From the NCBI GenBank assembly GCA_036898135.1, contig CM072525.1:53532799-53596798 (forward strand): 64,000 nucleotides of DNA, read 5' to 3'. A program made the position numbers and the translations under genes. This DNA comes from Oncomelania hupensis (Eukaryota > Mollusca > Gastropoda > Littorinimorpha > Pomatiopsidae). Positions within the stretch are counted from its first letter, which is position 1. Every line of letters starts with the position of its first letter. The notes beneath the pieces are model-generated. The model was given only the letters and a program-made list of their open reading frames with translations, was not told the origin of the DNA and did not search any database. This document shows positions 30,331 to 40,404 of the stretch, piece after piece.

Positions 30331-31440
30331 ATGGCGGAAGGAGGAAACTCCCTGATGAAGTATTTAAACCTTACGAAGATGAGGACGTTGACACAACTAG
30401 CAGACACCTTTCAATGTTAACGAATGACATGAGTCATCACAATCGACTGAGTATACATCAGGTAACACAATCACAAACAGCTAATAAAAGTAACAAGTTT
30501 TACAATCAAATAAGTAGTCATTTAACTGATTATGTTTCGAGTGCAACTTTGAACTAGAAAAAAAAATTAACCATTTGTTTATGAGCTATAAAGAGTCGTC
30601 CACGGGTAAAAGAATCAGAGTGCAGTTAACCGTGACCAAGAATTCATATAAATTTTATTCATGGTCTGAAAACTAAACTTCCAGTGTCTGTTGTAGGGGT
30701 ATTAGGGCTTCCTGAATATGACTTACGTAGTCAAGCAGTTGTTTCCTTACAACAAATAGAATCAGTTCTTCCACAATCAACTGAAGTAAGTCTTCAGGAC
30801 ATGTTAGACACTGCATTACAAGCGAATACAGAAGTAAAAACTTTATTAGAAACTAATGTAGATTAAGCAACTATAAACGACCAATCTTTGTCTTCAATAC
30901 CTATGAGAGAGCTTCAGGGTTTTGACCACGCATTACAATCTGTGAGAGGGGAGACAATGTTGAACTTAGCCAAGCTTGGTGAGCTCGAAAAAGAAATAGA
31001 AAAATAAAAAAAATAAACTAGCAGAAGCTGATGACTTGAACTTAAGCTTCGATGAGAAACAGAGGATTCAAAAGAGGATCGCCAATCTTCATACAGAACG
31101 ATCAGCAAGATTAGAAACCTTATCCATAACTTTGCTAGAGTTAAAGAAACGAATCATAGATGCTACATGAAGACACCACACTCGCAGAAAGAGTTCAAAC
31201 ACTGTTTAGAGAACAGGGCGTAACGATAGTTAGTATTCTTATAGCAGTTGGGATGGCTATAAGTACAATAGTCTTAGCTTTAAATAGAGCTGTAGGCATT
31301 AGTGGCATTACCAAAGGTGGCGGCGATACCGGTGGTGACGGCGGTCGGGGTGGTAAAACACCAGTAAAAGACTGGATTAAGAAAACATTACAAAACATAG
31401 CTAAGCTATTGAAACGCATGGGTGACAGACTTTTAGACAC
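30331..31440 (+). pseudogene. Unrecognised element protein, decayed: coiled coil, membrane segment, Gly-rich linker
   Basis: A run of linked frames on the plus strand. Pieces include ALQANTEVKTLLE (30684-30866), MRELQGFDHALQSVRGETML (about 30903-30962), a charged coiled-coil-like stretch with RIANLHTERSARLETLSITL (about 31077-31137) and then 31160-31465. That last frame has DTTLAERVQTLFREQGVTI, a hydrophobic segment VSILIAVGMAISTIVLAL, a Gly-rich linker and a basic helix VKDWIKKTLQNIAKLLKRMG. The solo LTR at 31441 interrupts it and the C-terminus resumes at 32069. I recall similar anonymous proteins in cnidarian and other invertebrate genomes but cannot name the family. At least three stops or shifts. 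Confidence 0.5.
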
Positions 31441-32063
31441 TGTTACGTTGAAACGCGAATGGTAGTACGTCGGAAACGCGCACGATAGATCTAATGGTTT
31501 CGTTTTGCAAAGTATTCAATAATGGAGTTTATTTACCTTTGATTCGAGTTTGCATTGTTGTTAGGAGAGGCTTTGTATAACGTTGATGATTTGCGTTAGT
31601 CGATATTACTGGAGAATTTTCTGGATCTGCGTGTTTACTCTCGATAGAAATTTCCCGATACATGTCGAAGCAAGAGGACGTTCCGGAAGGAGAAATAATA
31701 ATGTATGACGTAAGTCAGTGATGACGATCTTTTATTCGATTGGTGGTAGTGCGTCATTTCTACTTTGTTCGAAATTGTTCAGGAAGAGAGAGAGGTTATA
31801 AAATTGTGTGCCGCACTGTTGTTGGGAGATTGTTGTTGATAGTGAATTGGAAAGTTGTTGAGTTGAGTTGAGAATTGTATGCAGTTGTTGATGTGTGCTG
31901 AATAAAAAGTGGAAAACTTCATACGTCGACTTTGTGACTTGTATGCTGATTGAGCGGGCTGCGTGGATAAACGAATCTGAGTTACACACCTTATCAGGAC
32001 TTCAGCATCGGGGCTGAATCAAATACTGATAAAGAAGACACCAACATCATATCGAGTGTAACA
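31441..32063 (+). mobile_element. Solo LTR, family B (623 bp)
   Basis: Begins TGTTACGTTGAAACGCG and ends GAGTGTAACA, flanked by GACAC at 31436-31440 and 32064-32068. A TATAAAA box is near 31797 and AATAAA near 31901, giving a normal U3-R-U5 layout in plus orientation. The same length and the same landmarks are found at 51064-51686. It disrupts the unrecognised protein at 30331-32200. Confidence 0.9.
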
Positions 32064-32202
32064 GACACACTTCCGGGAATATTGGGTTGTGTTTTCATGG
32101 ATATTTATGACAGGTTCTAAAGTTGTTGTTTGGGCGTCAGAACATCTGTGGTCATTATTTATAATATTATTGGTATCATTACCTAAAATAATAAATTCCA
32201 AC
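32064..32202 (+). pseudogene. C-terminus of the unrecognised element protein
   Basis: After the LTR the frame resumes with LPGILG, then in a shifted frame SKVVVWASEHLWSLFIILL and LPKIINSN before a stop near 32205. The hydrophobic, amphipathic character matches what precedes the LTR, and together they would form a C-terminal membrane-active or anchoring domain. Function unknown. Confidence 0.45.
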
Positions 32203-32720
32203 TAACCCTGCTAGCAGCAAACCTCCTTTAGGTGCAAACCGCAAAACCCCATGATCAATAACAGGTTGATGAGGTAATTGTGGTGAATGTGGTGGAGGTA
32301 ACATTAAGGGACCTGGTGGAGTTAAACCATGTTCATTTTCAATGTTTTTGAGTAGGATTGTATCTGTGGGTCAACGATAACAATAGTGTAATTGTAGTTT
32401 GATATTGTTCCTATCCTAAGCTGAAAATTGGAGGGCAATATATACAATCCTAATCCAATTACATAATCTACTTTTGATCTGGCGTACTTTAATGTGTCTT
32501 AATATCTCTTGATACTCGCCAGTAAATCAACTGCCGAATTAATAGAATCCTCGATATTCACTAAAAACTGTTTCTGAGAATCAAAGCTAGTTCCTTCTCC
32601 TATAATATTATTTCTTGTTTGCGCCTGTGAGCCACGAATGCACCAGGCATAAGTGCGAATCTATTCATTCAGTCTTTCGATCCCACTTTGAGTAAATCCG
32701 CTTGACGTGTCTAATATAAA
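32190..32720 (-). pseudogene. Convergent minus-strand unknown coding remnant
   Basis: Minus-strand translation from about 32720 to 32190 stays open over long stretches with only two stops. Recognisable pieces are TSSGFTQSGIERLNE, RNNIIGEGTSFDSQKQFLV, IEDSINSAVDLLASIKRY, ARSKVDYVIGLGLYILP, then NEHGLTPPGPLMLPPPHSP and HGVLRFAPKGGLLLAGLVGI. It converges tail to tail with the plus-strand remnant ending at 32205, an arrangement typical of compact two-strand elements. No family recognised. Confidence 0.42.
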
Positions 32721-33378
32721 TGTCCTGTATGGTTTGCATGTTTTTGTCTTATATAAATTAATCGAACTTGGCTGTTGTGACTAATTGACGTAAATCTCAG
32801 CGTATAAAGTCTTTGTAAGGCCTAAAATGACCTTGACCTTCAAGATCATCACAAAAACATAACATAGCCTATATGAAGGGTCAATCTATTATCTCTGCAT
32901 GCAACAAATTTGGACTTTTTATCTATCACAGTTTAGCATCAAGGTCAATTCAAAGTACCCCTATGAATCGACTTTGGGCAGCTGTAGTGACCTTGACCTT
33001 GAAGCAAAGTTGACCAAATTTTATTAGCGTGTGTGTCTCATTGATATCTAGCATGCCTCAAAGAATCATAATTTCAATATCAATATCTTAGGGGGAAAAG
33101 TGATATTTTGCAAACACTTGTCAGTTTTTGACTAACATTTGCTGATCTTGTATTCTTGACCTTTAGTAATATATTCACTAATAATTTTGAGGTTTCATAG
33201 AGATATACCCCATCCAAGTTTGTGATACATCAAATATGTTCTGATAAATAAGACACTTGCACATTTTGCAAAGACGGACGGATGATTTTTTTTAAAGTAT
33301 CATTTTTAACTATCATTTTTGGACTATGTAGGAATCAACTAGCACACAATTGCCACAAGTCTGGATTTTTACTTTTTA
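32721..33378. other. Non-coding stretch with TGACCTTGACCTT motifs
   Basis: TGACCTTGACCTT occurs at about 32828 and 32988, and a looser version near 37504. The rest is AT-rich with no gene. The motif is a direct repeat of the nuclear-receptor half-site complement, but also a common fragment in invertebrate interspersed repeats. Confidence 0.5.
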
Positions 33379-33466
33379 AAGGGGGGGGGGGGGGGGGAGT
33401 AGGAAGGGAGGAGTGTCTGTATGCGAATACAAGGAATCACATTACTATGCATGAGAGTCAAAAGAG

Positions 33467-33531
<65 letters not shown>
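33379..33531. repeat. Poly-G run and (GA)n microsatellite
   Basis: A run of about 18 G at 33380-33397 and about 30 GA dinucleotides at 33472-33531. The GA tract abuts the LINE 3' tail. Confidence 0.95.
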
Positions 33532-33535
<4 letters not shown>

Positions 33536-33874
33536 CAGACTTCAGACTTCAGAACTTTATTTTAAAAGGTTAAGATTTTAGGCATGAGCCTATTCTTACA
33601 ATCAGACCTTTTGTAATAAGATAACAACGACAACATCAAAATGTACTAGACAATTTAAAAATAATGACATTAAAAAAACAAAAACAAAAACAAAAAAAAC
33701 GTTATTACAACAAATACAAAAAAATGACATCGTCCGTTTACTTTTCCAAAAAGCATAATTACACATTACAAACACAACTTCTTCGGGCCACCAGCCCATA
33801 GAAGAAATGGTTGGTCACGTGGTAGGTAAAAGTTCAATAATATAATTCTGTCATCATTATAATGGTGTATCCTA

Positions 33875-34449
33875 TTATGTAATCCTCTCGTAAAATTCGG
33901 TTCGTAACTTTAGTGCATGAAAAACGAAAAGGCTTAATCGCCCTATACAAACTTTTGATCCTCTATGCAAAACATGTTGATAAGACTGGACAAAAAACGT
34001 CAGATACTTTGCTCTTAAGTCATCATACAGAGAACAATCAGAAATAAAATGATCTTCGCTTTCCACAACATTGCAGTATGTACACAATGCATTTCCTTCT
34101 GTTTCGTTAAACATTACTCTAAAGAATGAGGCCTTCAAAGGTAGAACACCAAGCCGGAGCTTAATAAAACAATCTCTAAAACATTTTATATGCATAAAAT
34201 CAAGATAATCTTCAGTCTGAAAAACTTCTTTAAACATTCTATAATTCTTATAAGCTTCTTTTGACGAAACAGAGCTATCACATTCTTGTATAAAAGTATC
34301 TTTCATTCTCTGTTTCACTAGGCTAACAAAAGTATTTTCGCACCCAACGCTCTGTTGTGCCCAAGCATAAGCGAAACCAAGAGAAAATAAGGTGTTTTTA
34401 ACTTTAGTTACCCAGCATGATTTTCCCCTATCATCTAAAGTAATTAGCA
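33875..34449 (-). pseudogene. LINE pol C-terminal region
   Basis: An open segment with LITLDDRGKSCWVTKVKNTL, FSLGFAYAW, RCFRDCFIKLRLG-type text and a zinc-binding-like ending CTYCNVVESEDHFISDCSLY (C-x2-C...H...C), typical of the LINE C-terminal cysteine motif. It ends at a stop near 33875. No catalytic RT residues lie here. It begins at the right border of the solo LTR; the upstream residues are at 36338 and beyond. Confidence 0.72.
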
Positions 34450-34454
34450 TCTGG

Positions 34455-36332
34455 TGTCACGGACCGGGTTTATAATATTTCGGTCCGATGACTGTTTGTA
34501 GTATCTTCCTGTGAGAAGATGTAAATTGTAATATTTTTTTTATTGATAACTGAATGCTGATTGGTTGAGCTGATCATGTGACTGTTCGCCAATCACATTC
34601 AAACTTGTAGTCAGTCTTCTTTGGTACCACGGAGTGGGTGGTTGTGTTTGTACTTCTAGCAGCTGTTGACTGCAGGTATATATGTTGGTTCATCATTGAA
34701 ATATTGTGTTATAAATGTAATAATATTTAACCATGATTATACTCTACTTATTGTGGAATACGAATTGATAAGAAGTAATTTCTGATATTAGTATGAAGGA
34801 TGGATTAGGGGGGTGATGGAGATGGTGGACCGTTGTACATTTTTGAGTAACGAATTGAAATCGGATTTTTAGTTGATTTGAGGTTGAAACCTCAACTCGC
34901 AATGTATAGCATTATGTTTATTTTTGTGAATGAAAGTAATTAGTGGCAAGAATGTAATAATTAGTTGTTATAATTAGTTTTACAATGTTTGCGTATGTGT
35001 GAACTGTGTTCTACACATATAAGTTTTGAATTATATGTTGCTGGTCTGGTCCTGTCACAGAGAGAGAGAAAGGTATATGTGGTAATACAGAAAGTCTATG
35101 TATCAAGATATTTAGTGGGGAAAACTTGTATGTTTTCAGAAGTTTCCGGCTGGGGCCTCGAGCCGAAGGAAAAGAAGAAGAAAGAAGAAGTAAAGGAGAA
35201 GGTGAAGAAGAAGAAGAAGAAGAAGAAGAAGAAGAAGAAGAAGAAGAAGAAGAAAGAAGAAGTAAAGGAGAAGGTGAAGAAGAAGGAGAAGAAGAAGAAG
35301 AAGAAGAAGAAGAAGAAGAAGAAGAAGAAGAAGAAGAAGAAGAAGAAGAAGAAGAAGAAGAAACTCCGAGAGAAGAGAAAGAAGCTCACGAAGAAAGAAG
35401 AAGAGGATATCACAAGAGAAGAGCCAAAGAAGAAGACGAGAAGGCGAAGAAGAGGGAGACGAAGAAGGAGAAGAAGAAGTGGCCAGAGAAGAGGCCAAAG
35501 AAGAAGACGAGGAAGAGAGACGAGCAGCAGCGGCAACCGCATCGACACCAGTAGCAGCCACTACCACATCAGCAGTAGTAGCAACCGCTACCACATCGAC
35601 ACCAGTAGCAGCCACTACCACATCAGCAGTAGTAGCAACCGCTACCACATCGACACTAGTAGCAGCCGCTACCACATCAGAAGTAGTAGCAACCGCTACC
35701 ACCTCAGCAGCAGCAGCAGCAACAGCGGCAGCGGCCACAGCAGCAGAGCAACAGTGGCAGCGACCACAGCAGCAGCAGTGGAGGATTATCGGGAAGGCGG
35801 AGAGGACGATAGGGAGAGGAGAAAAACCCAAGATAGATAGAGAGAAGGAGAAGGAGGATAGCATAGAGACAGAGATTAGAGACAAAGAAAGACACAGTGA
35901 ATCCTAACCTCCATGAGACTATTGGGGGAATCTCTCTCTGTCGACGGTGACCAGATCGATATTGGTGTTTATTGTGACTGGTGATACTTGGATTATCTGA
36001 CCGGGATTTTTATTGGTGGTTTTTGGTGATTAGTGACTTTATTCCCGGATTGTCTGACTGAGACGTATGTGTGTGTTTTGTGAGTGGTTGTAATTTCACG
36101 GAATATTTCTTCAAAGTACGTGAGTACAAAACTATATATACATTTTTCCAAATTATTGATTGAGTTGTATGTACTTATGTGAACTTTTGTTGATTATTGT
36201 ATATTTTCTAGTAATAGAAAGGGGGAGTGACAACAAAAGAATTCTTGAGAGTTAGGGAGTGTGAGACGGGAGAACACGCAGAATATTCACGCACGCATAC
36301 ACGCAATTCTTGATATAACCCCTTTCGTTACA
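34455..36332 (+). mobile_element. Solo LTR, family A (1878 bp)
   Basis: Begins TGTCACGGACCGGG and ends CCTTTCGTTACA, flanked by TCTGG at 34450-34454 and 36333-36337. It is homologous, in reverse, to 22188-23593. The middle is an AAG-rich tract (35160-35400) followed by CAG/CCA triplets (35520-35760), which give long but meaningless Lys/Glu or Ala/Thr frames. The longer tract explains the size difference from the other copy. Confidence 0.88.
35160..35770. repeat. AAG-rich and CAG/CAC-rich triplet tract inside the LTR
   Basis: Nearly pure GAA triplets from 35200 to 35365, then GAG/AAG imperfect repeats. A duplicated 60-bp segment follows (CCACTACCACATCAGCAGTA appears repeatedly at 35555-35680). 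Frames on both strands through here are artefacts. Confidence 0.92.
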
Positions 36333-36337
36333 TCTGG

Positions 36338-36600
36338 TATGCTTGCTTGGGTAACCTCTCTGAATTTAATTTTAGAAGCTTTAGCCAATATTTTATGCAC
36401 CTTACACCACTGTTAACATACAGTGGGAAGCGTCCGGTCTCTCCATAAATAAACTTGTTGGGTACTCCTATGGGTACGTTGAGAAATCTTTTTGCAAGCC
36501 AAGGTATGCACCCTCTCTATATTTTCTAGCCTGTTTAAACCCCACAACTCTGACGCATAGAGCAAAATTGGTTGTACTTGTGCGTCAAATATTTTAAAAT
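36338..36600 (-). pseudogene. LINE pol, thumb segment upstream of the solo LTR
   Basis: Carries CYFKIFDAQVQPILLYASEL, WGLNRLENIERVHTLACKK and, after a shift, YWLKLLKLNSE. These are the usual post-RT blocks of CR1/Jockey-like pol. It continues in frame at 34449 across the LTR. Confidence 0.7.
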
Positions 36601-36637
36601 AGCATGTTCTGGATATTTCGAGACAGAGAACACTTAC

Positions 36638-36812
36638 GACAAAAGAGGTCGGCATCACAGACAGTGGTCTTTTCGTAGCAGTCATCTGCTCTCTTACATC
36701 GCATTCCAAAATCTCTCTCTGTAATCAACATCGCCAGCATCATCATTATTAAAAACAGGGTTACTACAATTTGTAAACCAAAACAGTAAACATGTACCAC
36801 TTTCTTGTTCAT
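36638..36812 (-). CDS. Candidate host-gene exon A: start codon, signal/membrane segment and first four-cysteine module
   Basis: Minus strand. The ATG at 36812 is preceded by an in-frame TAA six bases upstream, so translation plausibly starts here. Residues 5-30 are strongly hydrophobic (LQIVVTLFLIMMMLAML), fitting a signal peptide or anchor. Then come C39, C45, C52 and C58 with spacing C-x5-C-x6-C-x5-C, the same as exon C. The exon ends with a strong donor GTAAGT starting at 36637, phase 1. That joins exon B at 21911, where the split codon gives Arg. The protein would be secreted or membrane-bound with serial EB-like modules. No transcript evidence; an upstream non-coding exon is possible. 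Confidence 0.68.
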
Positions 36813-37122
36813 TATTTAACCGCTCTGACATAGAGCTTTTCCTGCTCAAGGGCAGGTTATGCGCTGACCGATACAGTAACTATTACCCAAGCCGCCCGAG
36901 GCGCCAACTTGCCGCTTTTGGGCGCATATTCTCACGCCCAGATAAGTTAGCATAATCCTGGGGGACAAGGATATAGATAGAAAGGACCTAGTAGTGCTTT
37001 GCTGGTGTATTTATGTGGCCGGCACTCTCGTACATGAGCGTCAGGATCTTTAAAGTCCCTGCGATAAAAGGCGTCAACAGACACCTTGGTTTATATTATC
37101 ATAACAATACTAATACCAATAA
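36813..37122. other. Possible promoter or 5' UTR region of the cysteine-module gene
   Basis: Moderately GC-rich sequence upstream of exon A (36885-36930 has GCCCGAGGCGCC and GGGCGCAT). No TATA box is evident in minus orientation. This is only a positional suggestion. Confidence 0.3.
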
Positions 37123-37123
37123 A

Positions 37124-37189
<66 letters not shown>
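37123..37189. repeat. (CTA)n microsatellite
   Basis: About 22 uninterrupted ACT/CTA triplets. Confidence 0.97.
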
Positions 37190-37190
<1 letters not shown>

Positions 37191-37654
37191 TATTTCGTTA
37201 AGTGCAAATCCAAACTAAATGTCTGCTCCAAGCGCTGGCAGGCACTGATACACACAGGCACTGACACGCACACGCACTGACACGCACACGCACTAGCAAG
37301 GATAAATACATGTAACTTCAAAATACCAAACACTAAAACTAAGCAGTAAAAACATACACCAAGTACAACTAGAAGGGCAAAGCCCATATGACTCACATGC
37401 TCCTTTTAAAACTTGCAATGTTTAAAACGAAAATGACTGCCCGAAAAGAAACAAAAACGGTGGCTTTAAAATGCAAATACCAAATTTGATCTTTCTATGT
37501 TCTTGACCTTGAGAAGACCTTGACCTCCGGCTTTAAATACATTCATGTAATCTCAAATAAACTACAACAAAAGCTGTATTATTCCCCCTCACCCCCCAAC
37601 CCTTTCCCCCAAACAAACAAAACACAATGACCTTGGATAAATATTCAATGTTTA
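37190..37654. other. Non-coding spacer
   Basis: Contains short GACACGCACACGCACT repeats at about 37262-37292 and a TTGACCTTGAGAAGACCTTG motif near 37502. No gene seen. Confidence 0.5.
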
Positions 37655-38552
37655 TAGGGACCAGCGGACTGATAAGAGCCGAATCAGGACCACACAAAAC
37701 TAATCAAAATCAGACTAGAATGCTAACATTTAAAAACATGACTAAAAATGGACATAAAACTAGCATTAATGATGAGATTTAACCAAGTATACAACCAAGA
37801 TGATATGACCTATATGCGATCAAATAAACCAATATCACGTAAAAATGTAAACAGGTTTTGACCATTGCAAACTTTAAAAATCTCATTAAAAGGTATCGAA
37901 CCAAAATATCTTTCTCTGTCATCAACCAAATCAGCACATTCAGACATAAAATGGCGGATGGAAAAGGATTTGTCACATGCAAAGCACCACGGTGTTTCTC
38001 CTCCTTTCAAAAGTAAACTATGGGTTACATACGTATGCCCAATATGAAGGAGAGCCAAAACAGTTTCTTCTTTGCGAGATGACGCTAAGTTAGGCAAAGA
38101 AGCAGACAAATCTGGAAGAATTTGAAATGATTTGTTATTGATTTGATTAGACCATTCGTCCCGCCAGAGCCGTTTATATTAACAGCCAGTCATAGAACTA
38201 TGGAACAAACTGGAAAACATCTGAAGGAAAATCAAGATGAAGAGCTTCTTTAGCCGCTCTGTCCACTGCAATATTGCCGCGGATCATGGATCTCTGCCAG
38301 AAAAGGGTGCGATTTATTTTTTGTAGAAAGAACCTGAAGTGCTGACAGTGAATAGGATATGTTAAAAAGGAGTTTTTTGGAATGATAAACCTGTTTCAGA
38401 GCTGAAGTAATTACCTTGAGATCAGTTGTATAAACAGAAAAAAAAAATGTATACGCTGTTGCAAAGGCTGGTCGAGGTGTCTCCCAGAGACTGAAGCAGC
38501 AGCAACTACGTCTCATTTTCTCGATCCGTCCGTAAAACGTTCTTCGTATCCT
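37655..38552 (-). pseudogene. LINE pol 3' fragment with RNase H and C-terminal cysteine motif
   Basis: Minus strand. The RNase H start FTDGSRK lies at about 38525-38545, then LFNISYSLSALQVLSTKN (38250-38516). After a break comes ALLHIGHTYVTHSLLL with CFACDKSFSIRHFMSECADL (37810-38109), the H/C-rich tail seen in RNase H-bearing LINEs (I, Nimb, Ingi types). The 3' border near 37657 (CCAGCGGACTGATAAGAGCC) is shared with 9519. The upstream coding sequence has expanded into the 45-bp minisatellite. Confidence 0.7.
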
Positions 38553-39690
38553 TTATATAATGAACAGTGTTGTTGGTAAAGTTGCTTATTAACAGCTTTA
38601 TATAATGAACAGTGTTGTTGGTAAAGTTGCTTATTAACAGCTTTATATAATGAACAGTGTGCTTATTAACAGCTTTATATAATGAACAGTGTTGTTGGTA
38701 AAGTTGCTTATTAACAGCTTTATATAATGAAATGTATTGTTGGGAAAGTTGCTTATTAACAGCTTTATATATTGAACAGTGTTGTTGGTAAAGTTGCTTA
38801 TTAACAGCTTTAAATAATGAACAGTGTGCTTATTAACAGCTTTATATAATGAACAGTGTTGTTGGGAAAGTTGCTTATTAACAGCTTTATATATTGAACA
38901 GTGTTGTTGGGAAAGTTGCTTATTAACAGCTTTATATAATGAACAGTGTTGTTGGGAAAGTTGCTTATTAACAGCTTTATGTAATGAACAGTGTTGTTGG
39001 TAAAGTTGCTTATTAACAGCTTTATATAATGAACAGTGTTGTTGGGAAAGTTGCTTCAGCTTTATATAATAAACAGTGTTGTTGGTAGCGTTGCTTATTA
39101 ACAGCTTTGTATAATGAACAGTGTTGTTGGTAAAGTTGCTGATTAACAGCTTTATATAATGAACAGTGTTGTTGGTAAAGTTGCTTATTAACAGCTTTAT
39201 ATAATGAACAGTGTTGTTGGTAAAGTTGCTTATTAACAGCTTTATATAATGAACAGTGTTGCTGGTAAAGTTGCTTATTAACAGCTTTATATAATGAACA
39301 GTGTTGTTGGTAAAGTTGCTTATTAACAGCTTTATATAATGAACAGTATTGTTGGGAAAGTTGCTTATTAACAGCTTTATATAATGAACAGTATTGTTGG
39401 TAAAGTTGCTTATTAACAGCTTTATATAATGAACAGTATTGTTGGGAAAGTTGCTTATTAACAGCTTTAATATAATGAACAGTGTTGTTGGGAAAGTTGC
39501 TTATTAACAGCTTTATATAATGAACAGTGTTGTTGGGAAAGTTGCTTATTAACAGCTTTAATATAATGAACAGTGTTGTTGGGAAAGTTGCTTATTAACA
39601 GCTTTATATAATGAACAGTGTTGTTGGGAAAGTTGCTTATTAACAGCTTTATATAATGAACAGTGTTGTTGGGAAAGTTGCTTATTAACA
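38553..39690. repeat. Minisatellite, 45-bp unit, derived from LINE coding sequence
   Basis: About 25 tandem units with TTTATATAATGAACAGTGTT and GTTGCTTATTAACAG, with variants and two deletions. Read on the minus strand, the 45-bp unit is 15 codons, LSQQHCSLYKAVNKQ. The last unit runs straight into the RNase H block (HCSLYK then GYEERFTDGSRK), so the array grew in phase from pol sequence. Confidence 0.92.
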
Positions 39691-39725
39691 GCTTCGGAGG
39701 TTTCAGGCATCAGGCCTTGCAAGTG

Positions 39726-40320
39726 TGGCGGAAAGGAAGGCGACTGGTTCAAGCTGGGGAGAGAGGTTGTCTACCTTACATAGACTAGCATTGGGTGGCT
39801 ACTGCTGTGTATAATCCTTTGGTAGGGCCATTGTGTTATGCAGTTTAAGGCGACGCGAAATTTGTTCTCCCCCGCTGACCATTCGTCTTCTGCTTTTGTT
39901 GGTGAGCAGGACTACATTGTCGGCAGGCATGTTATGCAGGTCAGTGGCATGGATTGTCGTGGCACTAGTAGCCTGCAACCCGGTTTACTGGCAACACGCT
40001 TCCCCGCCTTGCAAGGGCAAGTATGTGTATGTCCGTCTTATGAGGGATAATAAGAAATAACAGCTCTGGTTGGACCGTGTTCTCAAGGTGTTGGCCGAGA
40101 GGCGAGAGTCAAATACTCTGCTCGGGTATTAATGGTGCACAACGACCGGGAACAGGATGACGATGGACCGTGTTCTCAAGGTGGTGACCGAGAGGCGAGA
40201 GTCAAATACTCCGCTCGGCTATTAGTGGTGCACAACGACCGGGATCAGGACGATGCTGGACCGTGGTAACTGTTGAATGCAGTTTTCTACTTTTAAGTCA
40301 GTGAATGGAGACTGACTGGG
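39726..40320. repeat. Unclassified interspersed repeat (copy 2), with a 95-bp tandem duplication
   Basis: Matches 2467-2900 and 40405-40826. Its right end is duplicated: GGACCGTGTTCTCAAGGTG ... CGACCGGGA occurs at about 40073 and 40166. No ORF or family recognised. Confidence 0.65.
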
Positions 40321-40404
40321 CGTAGTCAGTGTCGGTTCCAAACATACCCGTTGCAAACTGGGAAACCATGAGGATAGAATTCGATTGGAGCTGTGGAATC
40401 TGTG

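Larger units (their letters stand above)
33532..36600 (-). mobile_element. LINE 3' end (CR1/L2-type?), split by a solo LTR
   Basis: Minus-strand LINE remnant, 36338-36600 then 33532-34449. The 3' terminus is three tandem copies of a TCTGAAG heptamer beside the GA tract. The 5' truncation falls about 40 bp inside the intron following exon A. The two parts join in frame across the LTR after removing one TCTGG duplication. Class is uncertain: only the C-terminal third of pol is present. Confidence 0.75.

Noticed and set aside
34989..35907. Long Lys/Glu-, Ala/Thr- and Leu/Ser-rich frames on both strands
   Set aside because: They are translations of an AAG and CAG/CAC triplet tract inside a solo LTR with mapped ends and target duplication; no domain.
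38553..39690. CRISPR array or centromeric satellite
   Set aside because: 45-bp units without spacers and of local extent; continuity with LINE coding sequence explains them.
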